Origin: an uncultured Bacteroidales bacterium
Lineage (GTDB): Bacteria > Bacteroidota > Bacteroidia > Bacteroidales > Bacteroidaceae
Length of the DNA: 64,000 bases
Reading direction: 5' to 3'
NCBI GenBank assembly: GCA_902802265.1
Contig: CADCLN010000003.1
Span: forward strand, 118,897 to 182,896
The position numbers were made by a program, and so were the translations under genes. The notes beneath the pieces were generated by a model. It was not told the DNA's origin, ran no database searches, and saw nothing but the letters and a program-made list of their open reading frames with translations. Shown here in pieces: positions 24,317 through 33,262 of the stretch (position 1 is the first letter of the stretch; each line of letters opens with the position of its first letter).

Positions 24317-25792
24317 ATGATTACATTCATCACATCCCTTTTGTTTCTGGTCTTGGGCTACGTGCTTTACGGTGGCCTGGTTGACCGTGTGTTTGGTTCC
24401 GACCCTACACGCAAGACCCCCTGTTATACCTGTGCCGACGGCGTGGACTACATTGCCATGCCCACATGGAAGGTCTTTCTCATCCAGTTTCTTAACATCG
24501 CCGGCACGGGACCCATCTTCGGTGCCATCCAGGGCATTCTGTTCGGTCCGGCAGCCTACTTCTGGATTGTGCTGGGCTGCATCTTCGGCGGAGCCGTACA
24601 CGACTACCTGTCGGGCATGATTTCAATCCGCATGAACGGAGCCAGTCTGCCCGAAATCATCGGAGACAATCTGGGACAGGTGCCACGCCTCTTGATGCGC
24701 TTCCTCTCCCTTGTGCTGATGATTCTGGTAGGCGCAGTCTTCGTCACCACTCCTGCCGACATTCTCGACGGCATGATAGGCAACCAGGGTTTCCTGTGGT
24801 CGAAGGACTTCTGGGTCATACTCATCTTTGCCTACTACATCCTTGCCACTCTGCTGCCCATTGACAAACTCATCGGCAGAATCTATCCCATCTTCGGCTG
24901 CGCCCTGCTCATCATGGCCGTCGGCATCTGTTACGGCATCTTTTCAGAGGCTGGCAACATGCCCGAAATCACAGAGGCGTTCAGCAATCATCACCCCAAG
25001 TCGGTCATGCCCATCTTCCCTGGCCTGTTCATCACCATTGCCTGCGGAGCCGTGAGCGGATTCCATGCCACGCAGTCGCCCATGATGGCACGCTGTCTGC
25101 AAAACGAAAAGTACGGACGGCCCATTTTCTACGGAGCCATGATTGCCGAGGGACTGGTGGCGCTGATATGGGCTGCCGCTGCCATCAAGTTTGCCGACAG
25201 TCTGAATGTGGACGGAAGTACACCTTACGAGAAACTGCTCAACGCCATGGTGAACCCCGAGACGGGCAAACCTTCACCTGCCATCCTGGTCAATGCTATC
25301 TGCCACAGCTGGCTGGGCAGCGTGGGAGCCATCCTTGCCGTGCTGGGCGTGGTGGCAGCCCCCATCACCAGCGGCGACACAGCATTCCGGTCTGCCCGAC
25401 TCATTGCTGCGGACTTCATGCACTACAAGCAGAACAAGGTTTACAAGCGTCTGATTCTCTCCGTGCCTCTGTTCATCGTCTCCGGCATCTTGCTGAACAT
25501 CAACTTCGACATACTGTGGCGTTACTTTGCCTGGTTCAATCAGACGCTGTCGGTATTCACCCTCTGGTCTGTCACCATTTGGCTGTCGCTCCGCCAAAGA
25601 CGGGATCGGCGCAACATCGCCGAAGTGTTGATTGGCCTTGTTCCAGCCCTGTGGATGACACTGGTCTGCACCGTTTACATCCTGATAGCTCCCGAGGGCT
25701 TCAACCTTGACCACAATCTCTCCTACGGCATCGGTGGCGTGACTACGGCCTCGTTCCTCGGAGCCTACATCTTATGGCACAAGAGGGTATGA
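24317..25792 (+). CDS. cstA: CstA-family carbon starvation protein, predicted pyruvate/peptide transporter
   Basis: A 491-residue integral membrane protein with about 13 hydrophobic segments. CstA signatures are present: the N-terminal PTWKVFLIQFLNIAGTGPIFGAIQG block, ILFGPAAYFWIVLGCIFGGAVHDY, MISIRMNGASLPEIIGDNLG, and FHATQSPMMARCLQNEKYGRP. It lacks the C-terminal ~200 residues of E. coli CstA, as other Bacteroidota members do. Characterised relatives import pyruvate and are induced by nutrient limitation. The stop overlaps the start of a small membrane protein gene by four bases, which suggests a partner subunit, parallel to the small YjiX protein beside enteric cstA/btsT, although no similarity to YjiX is evident. 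Confidence 0.9.
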   Translation: MITFITSLLFLVLGYVLYGGLVDRVFGSDPTRKTPCYTCADGVDYIAMPTWKVFLIQFLNIAGTGPIFGAIQGILFGPAAYFWIVLGCIFGGAVHDYLSGMISIRMNGASLPEIIGDNLGQVPRLLMRFLSLVLMILVGAVFVTTPADILDGMIGNQGFLWSKDFWVILIFAYYILATLLPIDKLIGRIYPIFGCALLIMAVGICYGIFSEAGNMPEITEAFSNHHPKSVMPIFPGLFITIACGAVSGFHATQSPMMARCLQNEKYGRPIFYGAMIAEGLVALIWAAAAIKFADSLNVDGSTPYEKLLNAMVNPETGKPSPAILVNAICHSWLGSVGAILAVLGVVAAPITSGDTAFRSARLIAADFMHYKQNKVYKRLILSVPLFIVSGILLNINFDILWRYFAWFNQTLSVFTLWSVTIWLSLRQRRDRRNIAEVLIGLVPALWMTLVCTVYILIAPEGFNLDHNLSYGIGGVTTASFLGAYILWHKRV

Positions 25793-25974
25793 AAAAGCAT
25801 CTGTGGCTGCCCTGCGCCTTTTTCTGCGCCGGACTCCTTTTCTATATATATTATGGCGTCAAGTGGAATGCCTGGATGGTCAATTTGCCCAACATCCTCA
25901 TCTATCTCGTCATCGTCCTCGCGCTGTCGTGGGCACTCTGGAAAAAAGAACAATTACGAAACAATCACTCATAA
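25789..25974 (+). CDS. Small membrane protein translationally coupled to cstA
   Basis: A 61-residue protein with two hydrophobic segments (LWLPCAFFCAGLLFYIYYG at about 5-23 and NLPNILIYLVIVLALSWALW at about 33-52) and a basic N-terminus. The ATG at 25789 overlaps the cstA stop (ATGA). I prefer it to an ATG 15 bases earlier inside cstA because of the overlap. The function is unknown; the coupling suggests it assembles with the transporter. Confidence 0.75.
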   Translation: MKKHLWLPCAFFCAGLLFYIYYGVKWNAWMVNLPNILIYLVIVLALSWALWKKEQLRNNHS

Positions 25975-25987
25975 AATCTATTTCAGT

Positions 25988-26470
25988 ATGAAGAAAGTAT
26001 TTCTTGCCTCAATCTTCGCCCTGATGGGCATTGCAAGTGCTTCGGCACAGTTTGAAAAAGGTCAGTTCTATGGTGGAGCTTCAGCTTCAGGACTGGGTGT
26101 CTCCTACAGCGAGACCACAAAATTTGCCCTCGGTGTGGACGCCCTCGCAGGCTATACCTTTGCCGACAACTGGATGGTACTGGCCGAAGTGGGCTACAAC
26201 TTCCAGAACTCCAACACGCAGTCGCTCACAGTAGGTGGCCGCTGCCGCTACTACATTGTGCAGAACGGCATCTTCCTCAGCGCCGGTGCCACCTATCAGC
26301 ACCTGTTCGACAACTACGACGACTTCTACCTGACGCCGGAAGTGGGCTACAGCTTCTTCCTGAACCGTCACGTCACACTGGAACCCAGTATCTATTACAA
26401 CATGTCCCTGTCCGACTTCGGCAACAAGAGCCGTTTCGGCATCAAGGTAGGTTTTGGTTTCTTCTTCTAA
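25988..26470 (+). CDS. Small outer-membrane beta-barrel protein
   Basis: A 160-residue protein with a signal peptide (MKKVFLASIFALMGIASASAQ). About eight amphipathic strands follow, such as FYGGASASGLGVSYS, WMVLAEVGYNF, GIFLSAGATYQHLF and FYLTPEVGYSFFL, ending RFGIKVGFGFFF with a terminal Phe. This is the pattern of OmpX/OmpA-type eight-stranded barrels. No ligand or enzymatic motif can be seen. It starts 13 bp after the small membrane protein gene, and nadC follows 13 bp after it, so the run cstA-small protein-barrel-nadC-HhH protein may be one transcript. Confidence 0.85.
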   Translation: MKKVFLASIFALMGIASASAQFEKGQFYGGASASGLGVSYSETTKFALGVDALAGYTFADNWMVLAEVGYNFQNSNTQSLTVGGRCRYYIVQNGIFLSAGATYQHLFDNYDDFYLTPEVGYSFFLNRHVTLEPSIYYNMSLSDFGNKSRFGIKVGFGFFF

Positions 26471-26483
26471 ACAACGCTCGACC

Positions 26484-27359
26484 ATGTTATCCGTATCTGA
26501 ACTCAACGACCGACTGATTGACTTGGCTTTTGCCGAAGACATCGGCGACGGCGACCACACCACCCTCTGCTGCATCCCAGCCGACCAGGAGGGCGAAAGC
26601 CTTTTGCTCATCAAGGAGGAAGGCATCTTTGCCGGCGTGGAGATAGCCAAGCAAGTGTTTCACCGCTTCGACCCCACCATGCAGGTGGAGGTGTTTATCC
26701 AGGACGGAGCACACGTCCGCCCTGGCGACATCGTCATGTCCGTCAAGGGCAAGGAACAGTCTCTGCTCCAGACAGAACGTCTGATGCTCAACATTCTGCA
26801 GCGCATGTCGGGCATTGCCACGATGACGCACAAGTATCAGCAGGCGCTGATCGACGCCGGAACCAAGACCCGTGTGCTCGACACCCGAAAGACTACGCCA
26901 GGAATGCGTATGCTGGAGAAGGAAGCCGTGAAGATTGGCGGCGGCATGAACCACCGCATCGGACTCTTCGACATGATTCTGCTGAAGGACAACCACATCG
27001 ACTTCTGCGGCGGTGTGCACAATGCCATCAGCCGTGCCAAGCAATACTGCAAGGAGAAAGGCAAAGACCTGAAGATAGAGTGCGAAGTGCGCAACTGGAA
27101 AGAACTGGAAGAGGCCCTGGCAGAAGGCTGCGACCGCATCATGTTCGACAATTTCACGCCCGAAGACACTGAAAAGGCCGTGAAACTGGTGGCCGGACGT
27201 GCCGAGACAGAATCCTCGGGCGGCATCACCTACGACACGATGATTCCATACGCCAAGGCAGGCGTGGACTTCATTTCATTCGGAGCACTCACCCACTCCG
27301 TCAAGGGACTCGACATGTCGTTCAAGGCTAAGGGCAGCGACAAACTCATCATCAAGTAA
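26484..27359 (+). CDS. nadC: Nicotinate-nucleotide pyrophosphorylase (carboxylating)
   Basis: From MLSVSELNDRLIDLAFAED the protein has 291 residues, as usual for NadC. Hallmarks: EDIGDGDHTT at the N-terminus, ERLMLNILQRMSGIAT, VLDTRKTTPGMRMLEKEAVKIGGG (the quinolinate-binding Arg/Lys set), HRIGLFDMILLKDNHI, IECEVRNWKELEEAL and IMFDNFTPE, and SGGIT near the end. The enzyme makes nicotinate mononucleotide from quinolinate and PRPP in NAD synthesis. A longer frame from 26454 is disfavoured because it overlaps the barrel gene. Its stop overlaps the next start by one base (TAATG). Confidence 0.96.
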   Translation: MLSVSELNDRLIDLAFAEDIGDGDHTTLCCIPADQEGESLLLIKEEGIFAGVEIAKQVFHRFDPTMQVEVFIQDGAHVRPGDIVMSVKGKEQSLLQTERLMLNILQRMSGIATMTHKYQQALIDAGTKTRVLDTRKTTPGMRMLEKEAVKIGGGMNHRIGLFDMILLKDNHIDFCGGVHNAISRAKQYCKEKGKDLKIECEVRNWKELEEALAEGCDRIMFDNFTPEDTEKAVKLVAGRAETESSGGITYDTMIPYAKAGVDFISFGALTHSVKGLDMSFKAKGSDKLIIK

Positions 27360-28129
27360 TGGACTTCTTTTCCGAACATTTTAACGGCAGAGAGCGGCAT
27401 ACAGTCATACTGCTCGCTGTCGTTATATTGTTTGGCATAGGTCTGATGATGCTTTTCCAGAACGACGACATCACAGCGGAACCGCAAGCCTCCACAACCG
27501 CACGGCCGCAAAATACCACAACCGCAGACTCCACCTATCAGCAAAAGCGGGAAGAACGCCGCAAGCGACAGGAAGAGCACTACCGCCTGCAAGCGGAATA
27601 CTACGACCAGAAGGACAAGTTCTACCGGAACGAAATCCGGCACTACAAGGCACTCAACGCCCAGCGCCCACACGTTCAGCCACGCACCACTACGGACGAA
27701 GTGGAAGAAACGACGGTCATCGGGAAGTTCGTGGAGCACACCACGGTGGATGCCAACACTGCCGACTCCATCACGCTCCGGCGCATCCCTGGCATCGGCA
27801 GGACCATCTCTGCCAGCATCCTGCGCTATCGCAACATGCTGGGCGGCTTCTACGACCTCAACCAACTGTTGGAGTGCAAGTTCTTCACACCCGACCTGCT
27901 GTCGTGGTTCACACTCAGTCCGAAGCCGGAACTCAAGAAAATCAACATCAACCATTCCGGATTCTATCAGCTGAAAAGGCATCCTTACATCAACAAGGAA
28001 CAGACGCAGGGCATCCTGGAATACATCCGGCTCTATGGCCCCATCAGGGACTCCGCGCAACTCAGCAGCCTGGGGCTCTTCACGGCTGAAGACCTCGGAC
28101 GACTGATTCCCTACCTGAATTTTGAATAA
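27359..28129 (+). CDS. Membrane-anchored helix-hairpin-helix protein, ComEA-like
   Basis: A 256-residue protein with one N-terminal membrane helix (about 16-35, TVILLAVVILFGIGLMMLF), a Thr-rich linker, a charged coiled segment (KREERRKRQEEHYRLQAEYYDQKDKFYRNEI), and two helix-hairpin-helix repeats: VDANTADSITLRRIPGIGRTIS (about 124-160) and ININHSGFYQLKRHPYINKEQ (about 195-235). The second hairpin lacks the classical Gly-Ile-Gly. HhH repeats bind DNA backbone non-specifically; the topology places them outside the inner membrane, as in the competence receptor ComEA. Bacteroidota homologues are common but uncharacterised. It is coupled to nadC by TAATG. Confidence 0.83.
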   Translation: MDFFSEHFNGRERHTVILLAVVILFGIGLMMLFQNDDITAEPQASTTARPQNTTTADSTYQQKREERRKRQEEHYRLQAEYYDQKDKFYRNEIRHYKALNAQRPHVQPRTTTDEVEETTVIGKFVEHTTVDANTADSITLRRIPGIGRTISASILRYRNMLGGFYDLNQLLECKFFTPDLLSWFTLSPKPELKKININHSGFYQLKRHPYINKEQTQGILEYIRLYGPIRDSAQLSSLGLFTAEDLGRLIPYLNFE

Positions 28130-28146
28130 TTAAAAACTCATATCAC

Positions 28147-29820
28147 ATGAAAAAACTACTTACACTACTGATTCTTCAGTCCTCACTCTTCATTCTTCAG
28201 TCCCAGGCCTGCACCAACCTCATCGTGGGCAAAGAGGCTGCGGACGGCAAGGCTGTCTATGTCACCTACTCAGCCGACAACTACGGCACCTACGGCAGCA
28301 TGTACTTCCACCGAGGTGGCAAGCATGACAAAGGCGAAAAGCGCAAAATCTTTGACGGCGACACCAACCGTCCGTGGGGCGAAATACCACAGGTTGAGGA
28401 GACTTACCATGTAATCGGACAGATGAACGAATTCCAGGTGGCCGTCTGCGAAACCACTTTCGGCGGACGCGAAGAACTCTGCGACACCACCGGCATTCTG
28501 GACTACACCTCCCTGATGCAAATCGCATTGGAACGCGCCAAAACCGCCCGCGAGGCCATCAAGGTCATGACCGACCTGGTAGCCGAATATGGCTACAATT
28601 CAGAGGGCGAATCGTTCTCCATCTGCGACAAAAACGAAGCCTGGATTATGGAGATGATTGGCAAGGGACCAGGCAATCGCGGTGCCAACTGGGTCGCTGT
28701 ACGCATTCCGGACGACTGCATCTGCGCTCATGCCAATCAGAGCCGCATCACACGCTTCAACCTGAAGGACAAGAAGAACGTGATCTACTCCAAGGACATC
28801 ATCAAATTTGCCCGCGAGAAAGGCTATTTCACAGGTAAGAAGGATGCCGACTTCTCCTTCCGCGATGCCTTTGCACCCTCCGACTTCAGCGCCACACGCT
28901 ATTGCGAGGCCCGTGTCTGGAGCTTGTTCAATCGTTTCTACAGCGGCATGGCTGAATACACCGATTATGCCTTTGGACTGGTGCCCGTGACCGACCCCAA
29001 CGCCCGCCACACCGAAATGCCACTCTACGTAAAGCCCGACAATCCTGTCCAGCTGACAGATGTCATCGCTGCCATGCGCGACCATTACGAAGGCACACCC
29101 ATCGACTTCCGCGACCAGCCAGGTGCAGGCCCCTATCAGATGCCCTATCTGCCCACACCGCTGTCATGGGAACTCGATGGCAAGAAATACTTTAACGAGC
29201 GTCCTGTTTCCACACAGCAGGCTTCCTTCTGTGTCGTTTGTCAGATGCGAGCCAAATTGCCCGATGCCATCGGCGGCATAGTCTGGTTCACCAACGACGA
29301 CCCCAACATGGCTCCCTTCACACCCGTCTATTGCGGATCCAGCGAAGTGCCCACCTGCTATCGTCGCGTCCCTGGCAAACAGGACGAATTGCACTATTCC
29401 ACCAAAAGCGCATTCTGGTTGCAGAACACCGTGGCCAACTGCGTATATCCCTACTACAGTAAGATGTTCCCTGACCTGCAGCAGGTGCGCGACTCGCTCG
29501 AAGCGGCAACCATCAACGAGAAGAAGATGATAGAGGACATTGCCAGGGGTGCAAAACTGTCGCATCCTGACAAATACACCAAGATTCTGACCGACTACTC
29601 CAAGCAGCAAGCCGACCGCATGATGAAACGTTGGCAGCAGCTTTTTGAATTTCTGCAGGTGAAGCACATCGACATGGCTGTGCGTCCGCAGGACGAAAAA
29701 GGCCGATTCAAGAAGAATCCCTACGGATTCTCAGCACCCGTCACTCGTCCTGGCTATCCCGAAGCCTACCGCCGCCGCATCGTTAACGAAACAGGCGACC
29801 GCTACCTTATTAAAGAGTGA
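28147..29820 (+). CDS. C69 family dipeptidase
   Basis: The 557-residue protein starts with a signal sequence (MKKLLTLLILQSSLFILQSQA) that ends right before CTNLIVGK. In family C69 (PepD type, Ntn-hydrolase fold) the nucleophile is a Cys made N-terminal by processing; Cys22 is in the correct place. Other conserved features include YVTYSADNYGTYGSM, RPWGEIPQVEETYHVIGQMNEFQVAV and ETTFGGREEL, CDKNEAWIMEMIGKG, and CAHANQSRI. It hydrolyses dipeptides outside the cytoplasm. Together with the C1B and C10 enzymes and pepT, it suggests peptide-based nutrition. The gene lies 17 bp after the HhH gene and ends at a terminator. Confidence 0.93.
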   Translation: MKKLLTLLILQSSLFILQSQACTNLIVGKEAADGKAVYVTYSADNYGTYGSMYFHRGGKHDKGEKRKIFDGDTNRPWGEIPQVEETYHVIGQMNEFQVAVCETTFGGREELCDTTGILDYTSLMQIALERAKTAREAIKVMTDLVAEYGYNSEGESFSICDKNEAWIMEMIGKGPGNRGANWVAVRIPDDCICAHANQSRITRFNLKDKKNVIYSKDIIKFAREKGYFTGKKDADFSFRDAFAPSDFSATRYCEARVWSLFNRFYSGMAEYTDYAFGLVPVTDPNARHTEMPLYVKPDNPVQLTDVIAAMRDHYEGTPIDFRDQPGAGPYQMPYLPTPLSWELDGKKYFNERPVSTQQASFCVVCQMRAKLPDAIGGIVWFTNDDPNMAPFTPVYCGSSEVPTCYRRVPGKQDELHYSTKSAFWLQNTVANCVYPYYSKMFPDLQQVRDSLEAATINEKKMIEDIARGAKLSHPDKYTKILTDYSKQQADRMMKRWQQLFEFLQVKHIDMAVRPQDEKGRFKKNPYGFSAPVTRPGYPEAYRRRIVNETGDRYLIKE

Positions 29821-29867
29821 GAATCACACATTATTTATATTAGGAAAAGCTCTATTCATATAAAGAA

Positions 29868-29921
29868 ATCCATCGGGATGCTCGGCAGAAAATCGCATGA
29901 CATTCCGATGGATGTTTTTTG
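29868..29921 (+). terminator. Intrinsic terminator after the C69 dipeptidase gene
   Basis: ATCCATCGGGATG at 29868-29880 pairs with CATTCCGATGGAT at 29901-29913, followed by six T. Confidence 0.75.
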
Positions 29922-29943
29922 TACCAGTGGTGATAAAGATAGA

Positions 29944-30777
29944 TTACTGCTTCTTACCACGTTCATCAATCACAACCTCTGCATTTTTATAAAGGTTCGG
30001 AATGTCACTGTACCGGATACGGAATTTTGTGCCGTGGTTGTGCCCTGTACGTGCATCGAAGTCGATATATATTTTGCCATCACGAATGGATTCAATAAAC
30101 TTTTTCTGGTCAAAATTTGAGAGTTTGAGGACATAATTATAGAAAAAATATTCCTTTCGCTTACAGCCCTTGCCTTCGTACTTGACATCAGCACGGACAT
30201 AAAAGCAATTCTTAAGCTTGGTGCCAGCCTTGTGGAAAAGGTCGTCGAACCCCCAATAAGGTACAATGTCAAAATTGCCGAGGTGTCCTGCACGCTGTTT
30301 TACACTTTTGGTCCAGTTAATGTGACGCTCGTCTATATATGCTTTATCGAAGATGATTTCTATCTTGCGCTGCTTGTCGTTGACATTGACCTTGAAACCA
30401 CGGTCAGTGAATGTACTGGCATTAAGTGTGGCACGGAAGGATTTTTCATCCTCTGGGTATTCGCCTCCTGCTTTCGAATGTGGCCAGCCATACTTCGGAA
30501 TCAGAATGTTTGAAACGATACTCATAGCAGTGGGCGAAGGCTCAGTGTGGAACATGGTGAGTAGCGAGGTGGTTGTAGCTCTTTGAGCTTTCAGTTCCCA
30601 TTCGGCAGCATTAGGGATGGGCAGATTGTTTTCCGGTATTTCCAACAGATCTTCGAGAATGTTACCAACAGCGCCATCATTCTTTCCGCGATAATTTTCT
30701 ATCCATCCCTTGGCATAGATAACTTTGAATTTCTCGATTAATTCTTCCTTAGAAAAGGCTTTCAATATGGTATTCAT
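29944..30777 (-). CDS. Type II restriction endonuclease, MvaI/BcnI-like
   Basis: A 277-residue protein from MNTILKAFSKEELIEKFK. The stretch GNILEDLLEIPENNLPIP followed by WELKAQR (Glu61-x-Lys63) matches the catalytic core layout of the MvaI/BcnI restriction endonucleases, which act as monomers on CC(W or S)GG-type sites. Further similarity is in YGWPHSKAGGEYPEDEKSFRATL and the C-terminal TGHNHGTKFRIRY segment. It overlaps the 3' end of the methyltransferase gene by 29 bases and lies downstream of it, so the methylase is made first. The recognition site is inferred from the family only. The start was chosen over an ATG 39 bases upstream because of the poly-Lys low-complexity prefix. Confidence 0.78.
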   Translation of the reverse strand: MNTILKAFSKEELIEKFKVIYAKGWIENYRGKNDGAVGNILEDLLEIPENNLPIPNAAEWELKAQRATTTSLLTMFHTEPSPTAMSIVSNILIPKYGWPHSKAGGEYPEDEKSFRATLNASTFTDRGFKVNVNDKQRKIEIIFDKAYIDERHINWTKSVKQRAGHLGNFDIVPYWGFDDLFHKAGTKLKNCFYVRADVKYEGKGCKRKEYFFYNYVLKLSNFDQKKFIESIRDGKIYIDFDARTGHNHGTKFRIRYSDIPNLYKNAEVVIDERGKKQ

Positions 30778-31585
30778 CTTTTTTCTTTTTTTTGCGTGTC
30801 GGAGTAATGGGTACAACCTCAGAGAAGAGCATCGGCTGGTGGAACTTGGCCACCTCGGGATTCACCTTATTCTTTTCGAGGCGTTCAAGGGCTGACTTAC
30901 AGTATTTCTCTGATTTCTCGATACCGATGAAGTCACGACCAAGTCCGGCAGCAACAACTGCAGTTGTGCCGGAACCCATGAAAGGATCGAGGATAATTTG
31001 GCTAGTCGTGGACGAAATAATACGGTCAATCAATTCAACGGGAAACGGTGCAGGATGGTCATTACGCTGTTCCTGCATGATTTCCCACACATCACCATAA
31101 CTGTTCGCATGTGGAGCGAGCTTGAAGTCTTTCTTGGCAATAAAATATATTACCTCGTATGTCGGTAAGAAGTATCCGGCATTGAAATTGATGCCACCCT
31201 TTCGCTTCCAGATAATAATTTGGCGCAGTGGCACATCATATATGATGTCACGACGATCCTGCATGAGACCTGCCTGCACACGCCATTTGTGGTTGTAAAA
31301 TATGGCACCATCGTCCTTAATCACTCGAACAAGTTCCATCATTACTTCATGCTGCCATTTTGCATATTCCTCATTAGGCATACAATCGTCATAATTCTCA
31401 TAGCCTTCTATAAGTGCCGCATTTGCCCATTTGCCACCACGCCCATCCTTCATGCCATTGCCTGTTGAATTCTTTAAGTTGTACGGTGGAGAAGTGACGA
31501 CTAAATCAATACAGTTGTCTGGAAGTTTCTTCAACACATCCATACAATCAGCATTAATAATCTTATTTAGATATTCTTCTAACAT
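30749..31585 (-). CDS. DNA methyltransferase (probable N4-cytosine, beta class) of a type II restriction-modification system
   Basis: A 278-residue protein with motif IV TSPPYNL (Thr31-Tyr35) near the N-terminus and the SAM-binding motif I DPFMGSGTT (Asp200-Thr208) near the C-terminus, the circular order of beta-class enzymes. A SPPY motif is typical for N4-cytosine methylases, and M.MvaI, the partner of the endonuclease family found downstream, is of that type. The C-terminus has a KKKKK stretch. A -7 element TATCTTTG at 31607-31614 gives a leader of about 15 bases. Adenine N6 methylation is the alternative. Confidence 0.85.
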   Translation of the reverse strand: MLEEYLNKIINADCMDVLKKLPDNCIDLVVTSPPYNLKNSTGNGMKDGRGGKWANAALIEGYENYDDCMPNEEYAKWQHEVMMELVRVIKDDGAIFYNHKWRVQAGLMQDRRDIIYDVPLRQIIIWKRKGGINFNAGYFLPTYEVIYFIAKKDFKLAPHANSYGDVWEIMQEQRNDHPAPFPVELIDRIISSTTSQIILDPFMGSGTTAVVAAGLGRDFIGIEKSEKYCKSALERLEKNKVNPEVAKFHQPMLFSEVVPITPTRKKKKKDEYHIESLF

Positions 31586-31606
31586 TGCGAATAGTTTTTA
31601 AGTCTG

Positions 31607-31614
31607 CAAAGATA
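31607..31614 (-). promoter_or_regulatory. -7 element of the restriction-modification operon
   Basis: TATCTTTG on the minus strand, 21 bases before the methyltransferase ATG. The ECF sigma promoter diverges from it about 45 bp away. Confidence 0.6.
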
Positions 31615-31655
31615 CAACATTTTTCAGAAACAAGATTGTTTTTAAGAGAAAAGTT

Positions 31656-31663
31656 GTACCTTT
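31656..31663 (+). promoter_or_regulatory. -7 element of the ECF sigma operon
   Basis: TACCTTTG on the plus strand, 114 bases before the sigma gene. Confidence 0.5.
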
Positions 31664-31677
31664 GCAGGGGATAGAGA

Positions 31678-31707
31678 CGTTCTTTCTATAGAAAACGAAC
31701 TTTTTTT
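31678..31707 (+). terminator. Possible attenuator hairpin in the sigma operon leader
   Basis: GTTCTTTC and GAAAACGAAC form a bulged eight-pair stem around TATA, followed directly by seven T (31701-31707). It lies within the leader, so it could limit read-through into the sigma gene. Confidence 0.4.
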
Positions 31708-31777
31708 GAAAAAAAACATATTCCTCATTTGACTTTCTCTCTTCCCCATCGTATATACAAATAGAAACGCAGGTGAA

Positions 31778-32329
31778 ATGGTTCAGATAGACAGCGAAAT
31801 ACTCACGCGATGTCGGTGCGGCGACAAGGCCGCATTCCGGTGGGTCGTGCATACGTACCAGCAAATGCTGTTTTCGGTAGCGCTGAAAATGCTGACCAAC
31901 GAGGAGGAAGCCAAGGACGCTGTGCAGGACACCTTCATCCGAGTGTGGCAGGGCATCGGAAACTACAACTCGGAACGACCATTCACCACGTGGCTCTACA
32001 CCATCATCACCCGCCTGTGTATCGACCGCATGAAGTCGGCCAAAGCCCTGGTGCCTATGCCCGAGGACGAAACGGTGCTGAGACAGTTCGCCTGCGACAG
32101 CGACAGCCACCGAAGGCTGGAAAACAGCAAATGGATTGCCATCGTGAGAATGCTGGCCGACGGACTCAGCGAGAAGCAGCGACTGGTGTTCACATTGTGC
32201 CAACTGGAGGGGCTTTCGTCGCAGGAAGTGGAACAAATCACGTCCCTGGACAGCCGCCAAGTGAAAAGCAATCTGTACGTGGCACGACAGACCATCCGAA
32301 AACGACTGATAGATTTAGGATATGAATAA
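31778..32329 (+). CDS. ECF-type RNA polymerase sigma factor
   Basis: A 183-residue protein with sigma region 2 (CGDKAAFRWVVHTYQQMLFSVALKML, then EEEAKDAVQDTFIRVWQGIGNY and RPFTTWLYTIITRLCIDRMK) and region 4 (LADGLSEKQRLVFTLCQLEGLSSQEVEQIT, then VKSNLYVARQTIRKRL). It belongs to the extracytoplasmic function sigma-70 family. It overlaps the next gene by eight bases; that gene encodes a membrane-spanning protein likely to be its anti-sigma factor. No FecR-like domain or TonB receptor is adjacent, so it is not the classical iron/carbohydrate ECF unit. Confidence 0.93.
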   Translation: MVQIDSEILTRCRCGDKAAFRWVVHTYQQMLFSVALKMLTNEEEAKDAVQDTFIRVWQGIGNYNSERPFTTWLYTIITRLCIDRMKSAKALVPMPEDETVLRQFACDSDSHRRLENSKWIAIVRMLADGLSEKQRLVFTLCQLEGLSSQEVEQITSLDSRQVKSNLYVARQTIRKRLIDLGYE

Positions 32330-33233
32330 AATAGACGACATACTCGACCGACTGCAAGGCAGCCAACCCCTCATCGACAATTCCGACGAACTGACCGACC
32401 GCATCATGAGCAGTCTGCCCGACATCGACACAAAGCCCGCGCCGCATATCGGCAGCAAGCCCAAGCGTCGCGTCTGGATCTACACCGCCGCTGCCATAGC
32501 CGCTGCCGCCAGTGTCCTGCTGCTGCTCATCTTCCCGCTCCATCCAGGAAAGACTGCCGACGAGACACCCAAAGTGGCACGGCGCATCATCAAGGTGCCA
32601 CGCAAAACCATTCCTCCCAAGCGCAGGAAGCTGAACCATCTGCCACCACCACCCATGAAGCATTTGGCCGCAAACCAACCAGCCAAGCCCGTTGTCAAGA
32701 AAAAGGCGGAAAGGAAAACTGCGGCTCCCGCTGCCGACACATTGTATGATTATAAGTCATACGCTCCGGCTACTCAGGCTGACGCCCAAATCGTCTATGC
32801 TTCTCAACACTCCGCTCCCGACACCGCTGCGTATCAGGCTCCCGACAAGGTGGACGAGTTCATCACGAAACTGGCCAACTACCACGGCATCGAGTCGGTA
32901 GCGCTGAACTGCCTGGAACACCGCGACAGCACGGTCGTAGCCCTTGCCTACGTCTTCCCCGACACGCGCGACATCGACCTCTTCGGCCGACTGCTGCAAG
33001 TGGCGTGCTGCTACGACGACTCCACACCTGGCTACCTGCTCAACTTCTCCCACCGCCAGTTCTTCTTCACCCTGGAAGACCGCCGCAAGGGCATGAAATA
33101 CCTCTGGATAGCCGAGCGCATCGGTGGCGACAAGATTCTGCTCTACACCACCCATTCGCCCAAAGAGACCTATGTGCCGTCGGAGTGTTTCCGCGACTAC
33201 CGCGACGAACTGACACACATGAAGACATTATAA
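32322..33233 (+). CDS. Single-pass membrane protein, putative anti-sigma factor
   Basis: A 303-residue protein. Residues 1-45 are a short cytoplasmic helical region (DDILDRLQGSQPLIDNSDELTDRIMSSLPD), followed by one membrane helix (about 50-68, WIYTAAAIAAAASVLLLLIF), a basic Pro-rich periplasmic linker (KVPRKTIPPKRRKLNHLPPPP) and a C-terminal globular domain (about 170-303). It has no zinc-binding HxxxCxxC anti-sigma motif. The assignment rests on topology and the eight-base overlap with the sigma gene. The periplasmic domain may sense a signal; its family is not recognised, although it faintly resembles DUF4252-type domains. Confidence 0.65.
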   Translation: MNKIDDILDRLQGSQPLIDNSDELTDRIMSSLPDIDTKPAPHIGSKPKRRVWIYTAAAIAAAASVLLLLIFPLHPGKTADETPKVARRIIKVPRKTIPPKRRKLNHLPPPPMKHLAANQPAKPVVKKKAERKTAAPAADTLYDYKSYAPATQADAQIVYASQHSAPDTAAYQAPDKVDEFITKLANYHGIESVALNCLEHRDSTVVALAYVFPDTRDIDLFGRLLQVACCYDDSTPGYLLNFSHRQFFFTLEDRRKGMKYLWIAERIGGDKILLYTTHSPKETYVPSECFRDYRDELTHMKTL

Positions 33234-33262
33234 AGAAATAAACATCTAAAACACATACAAAC

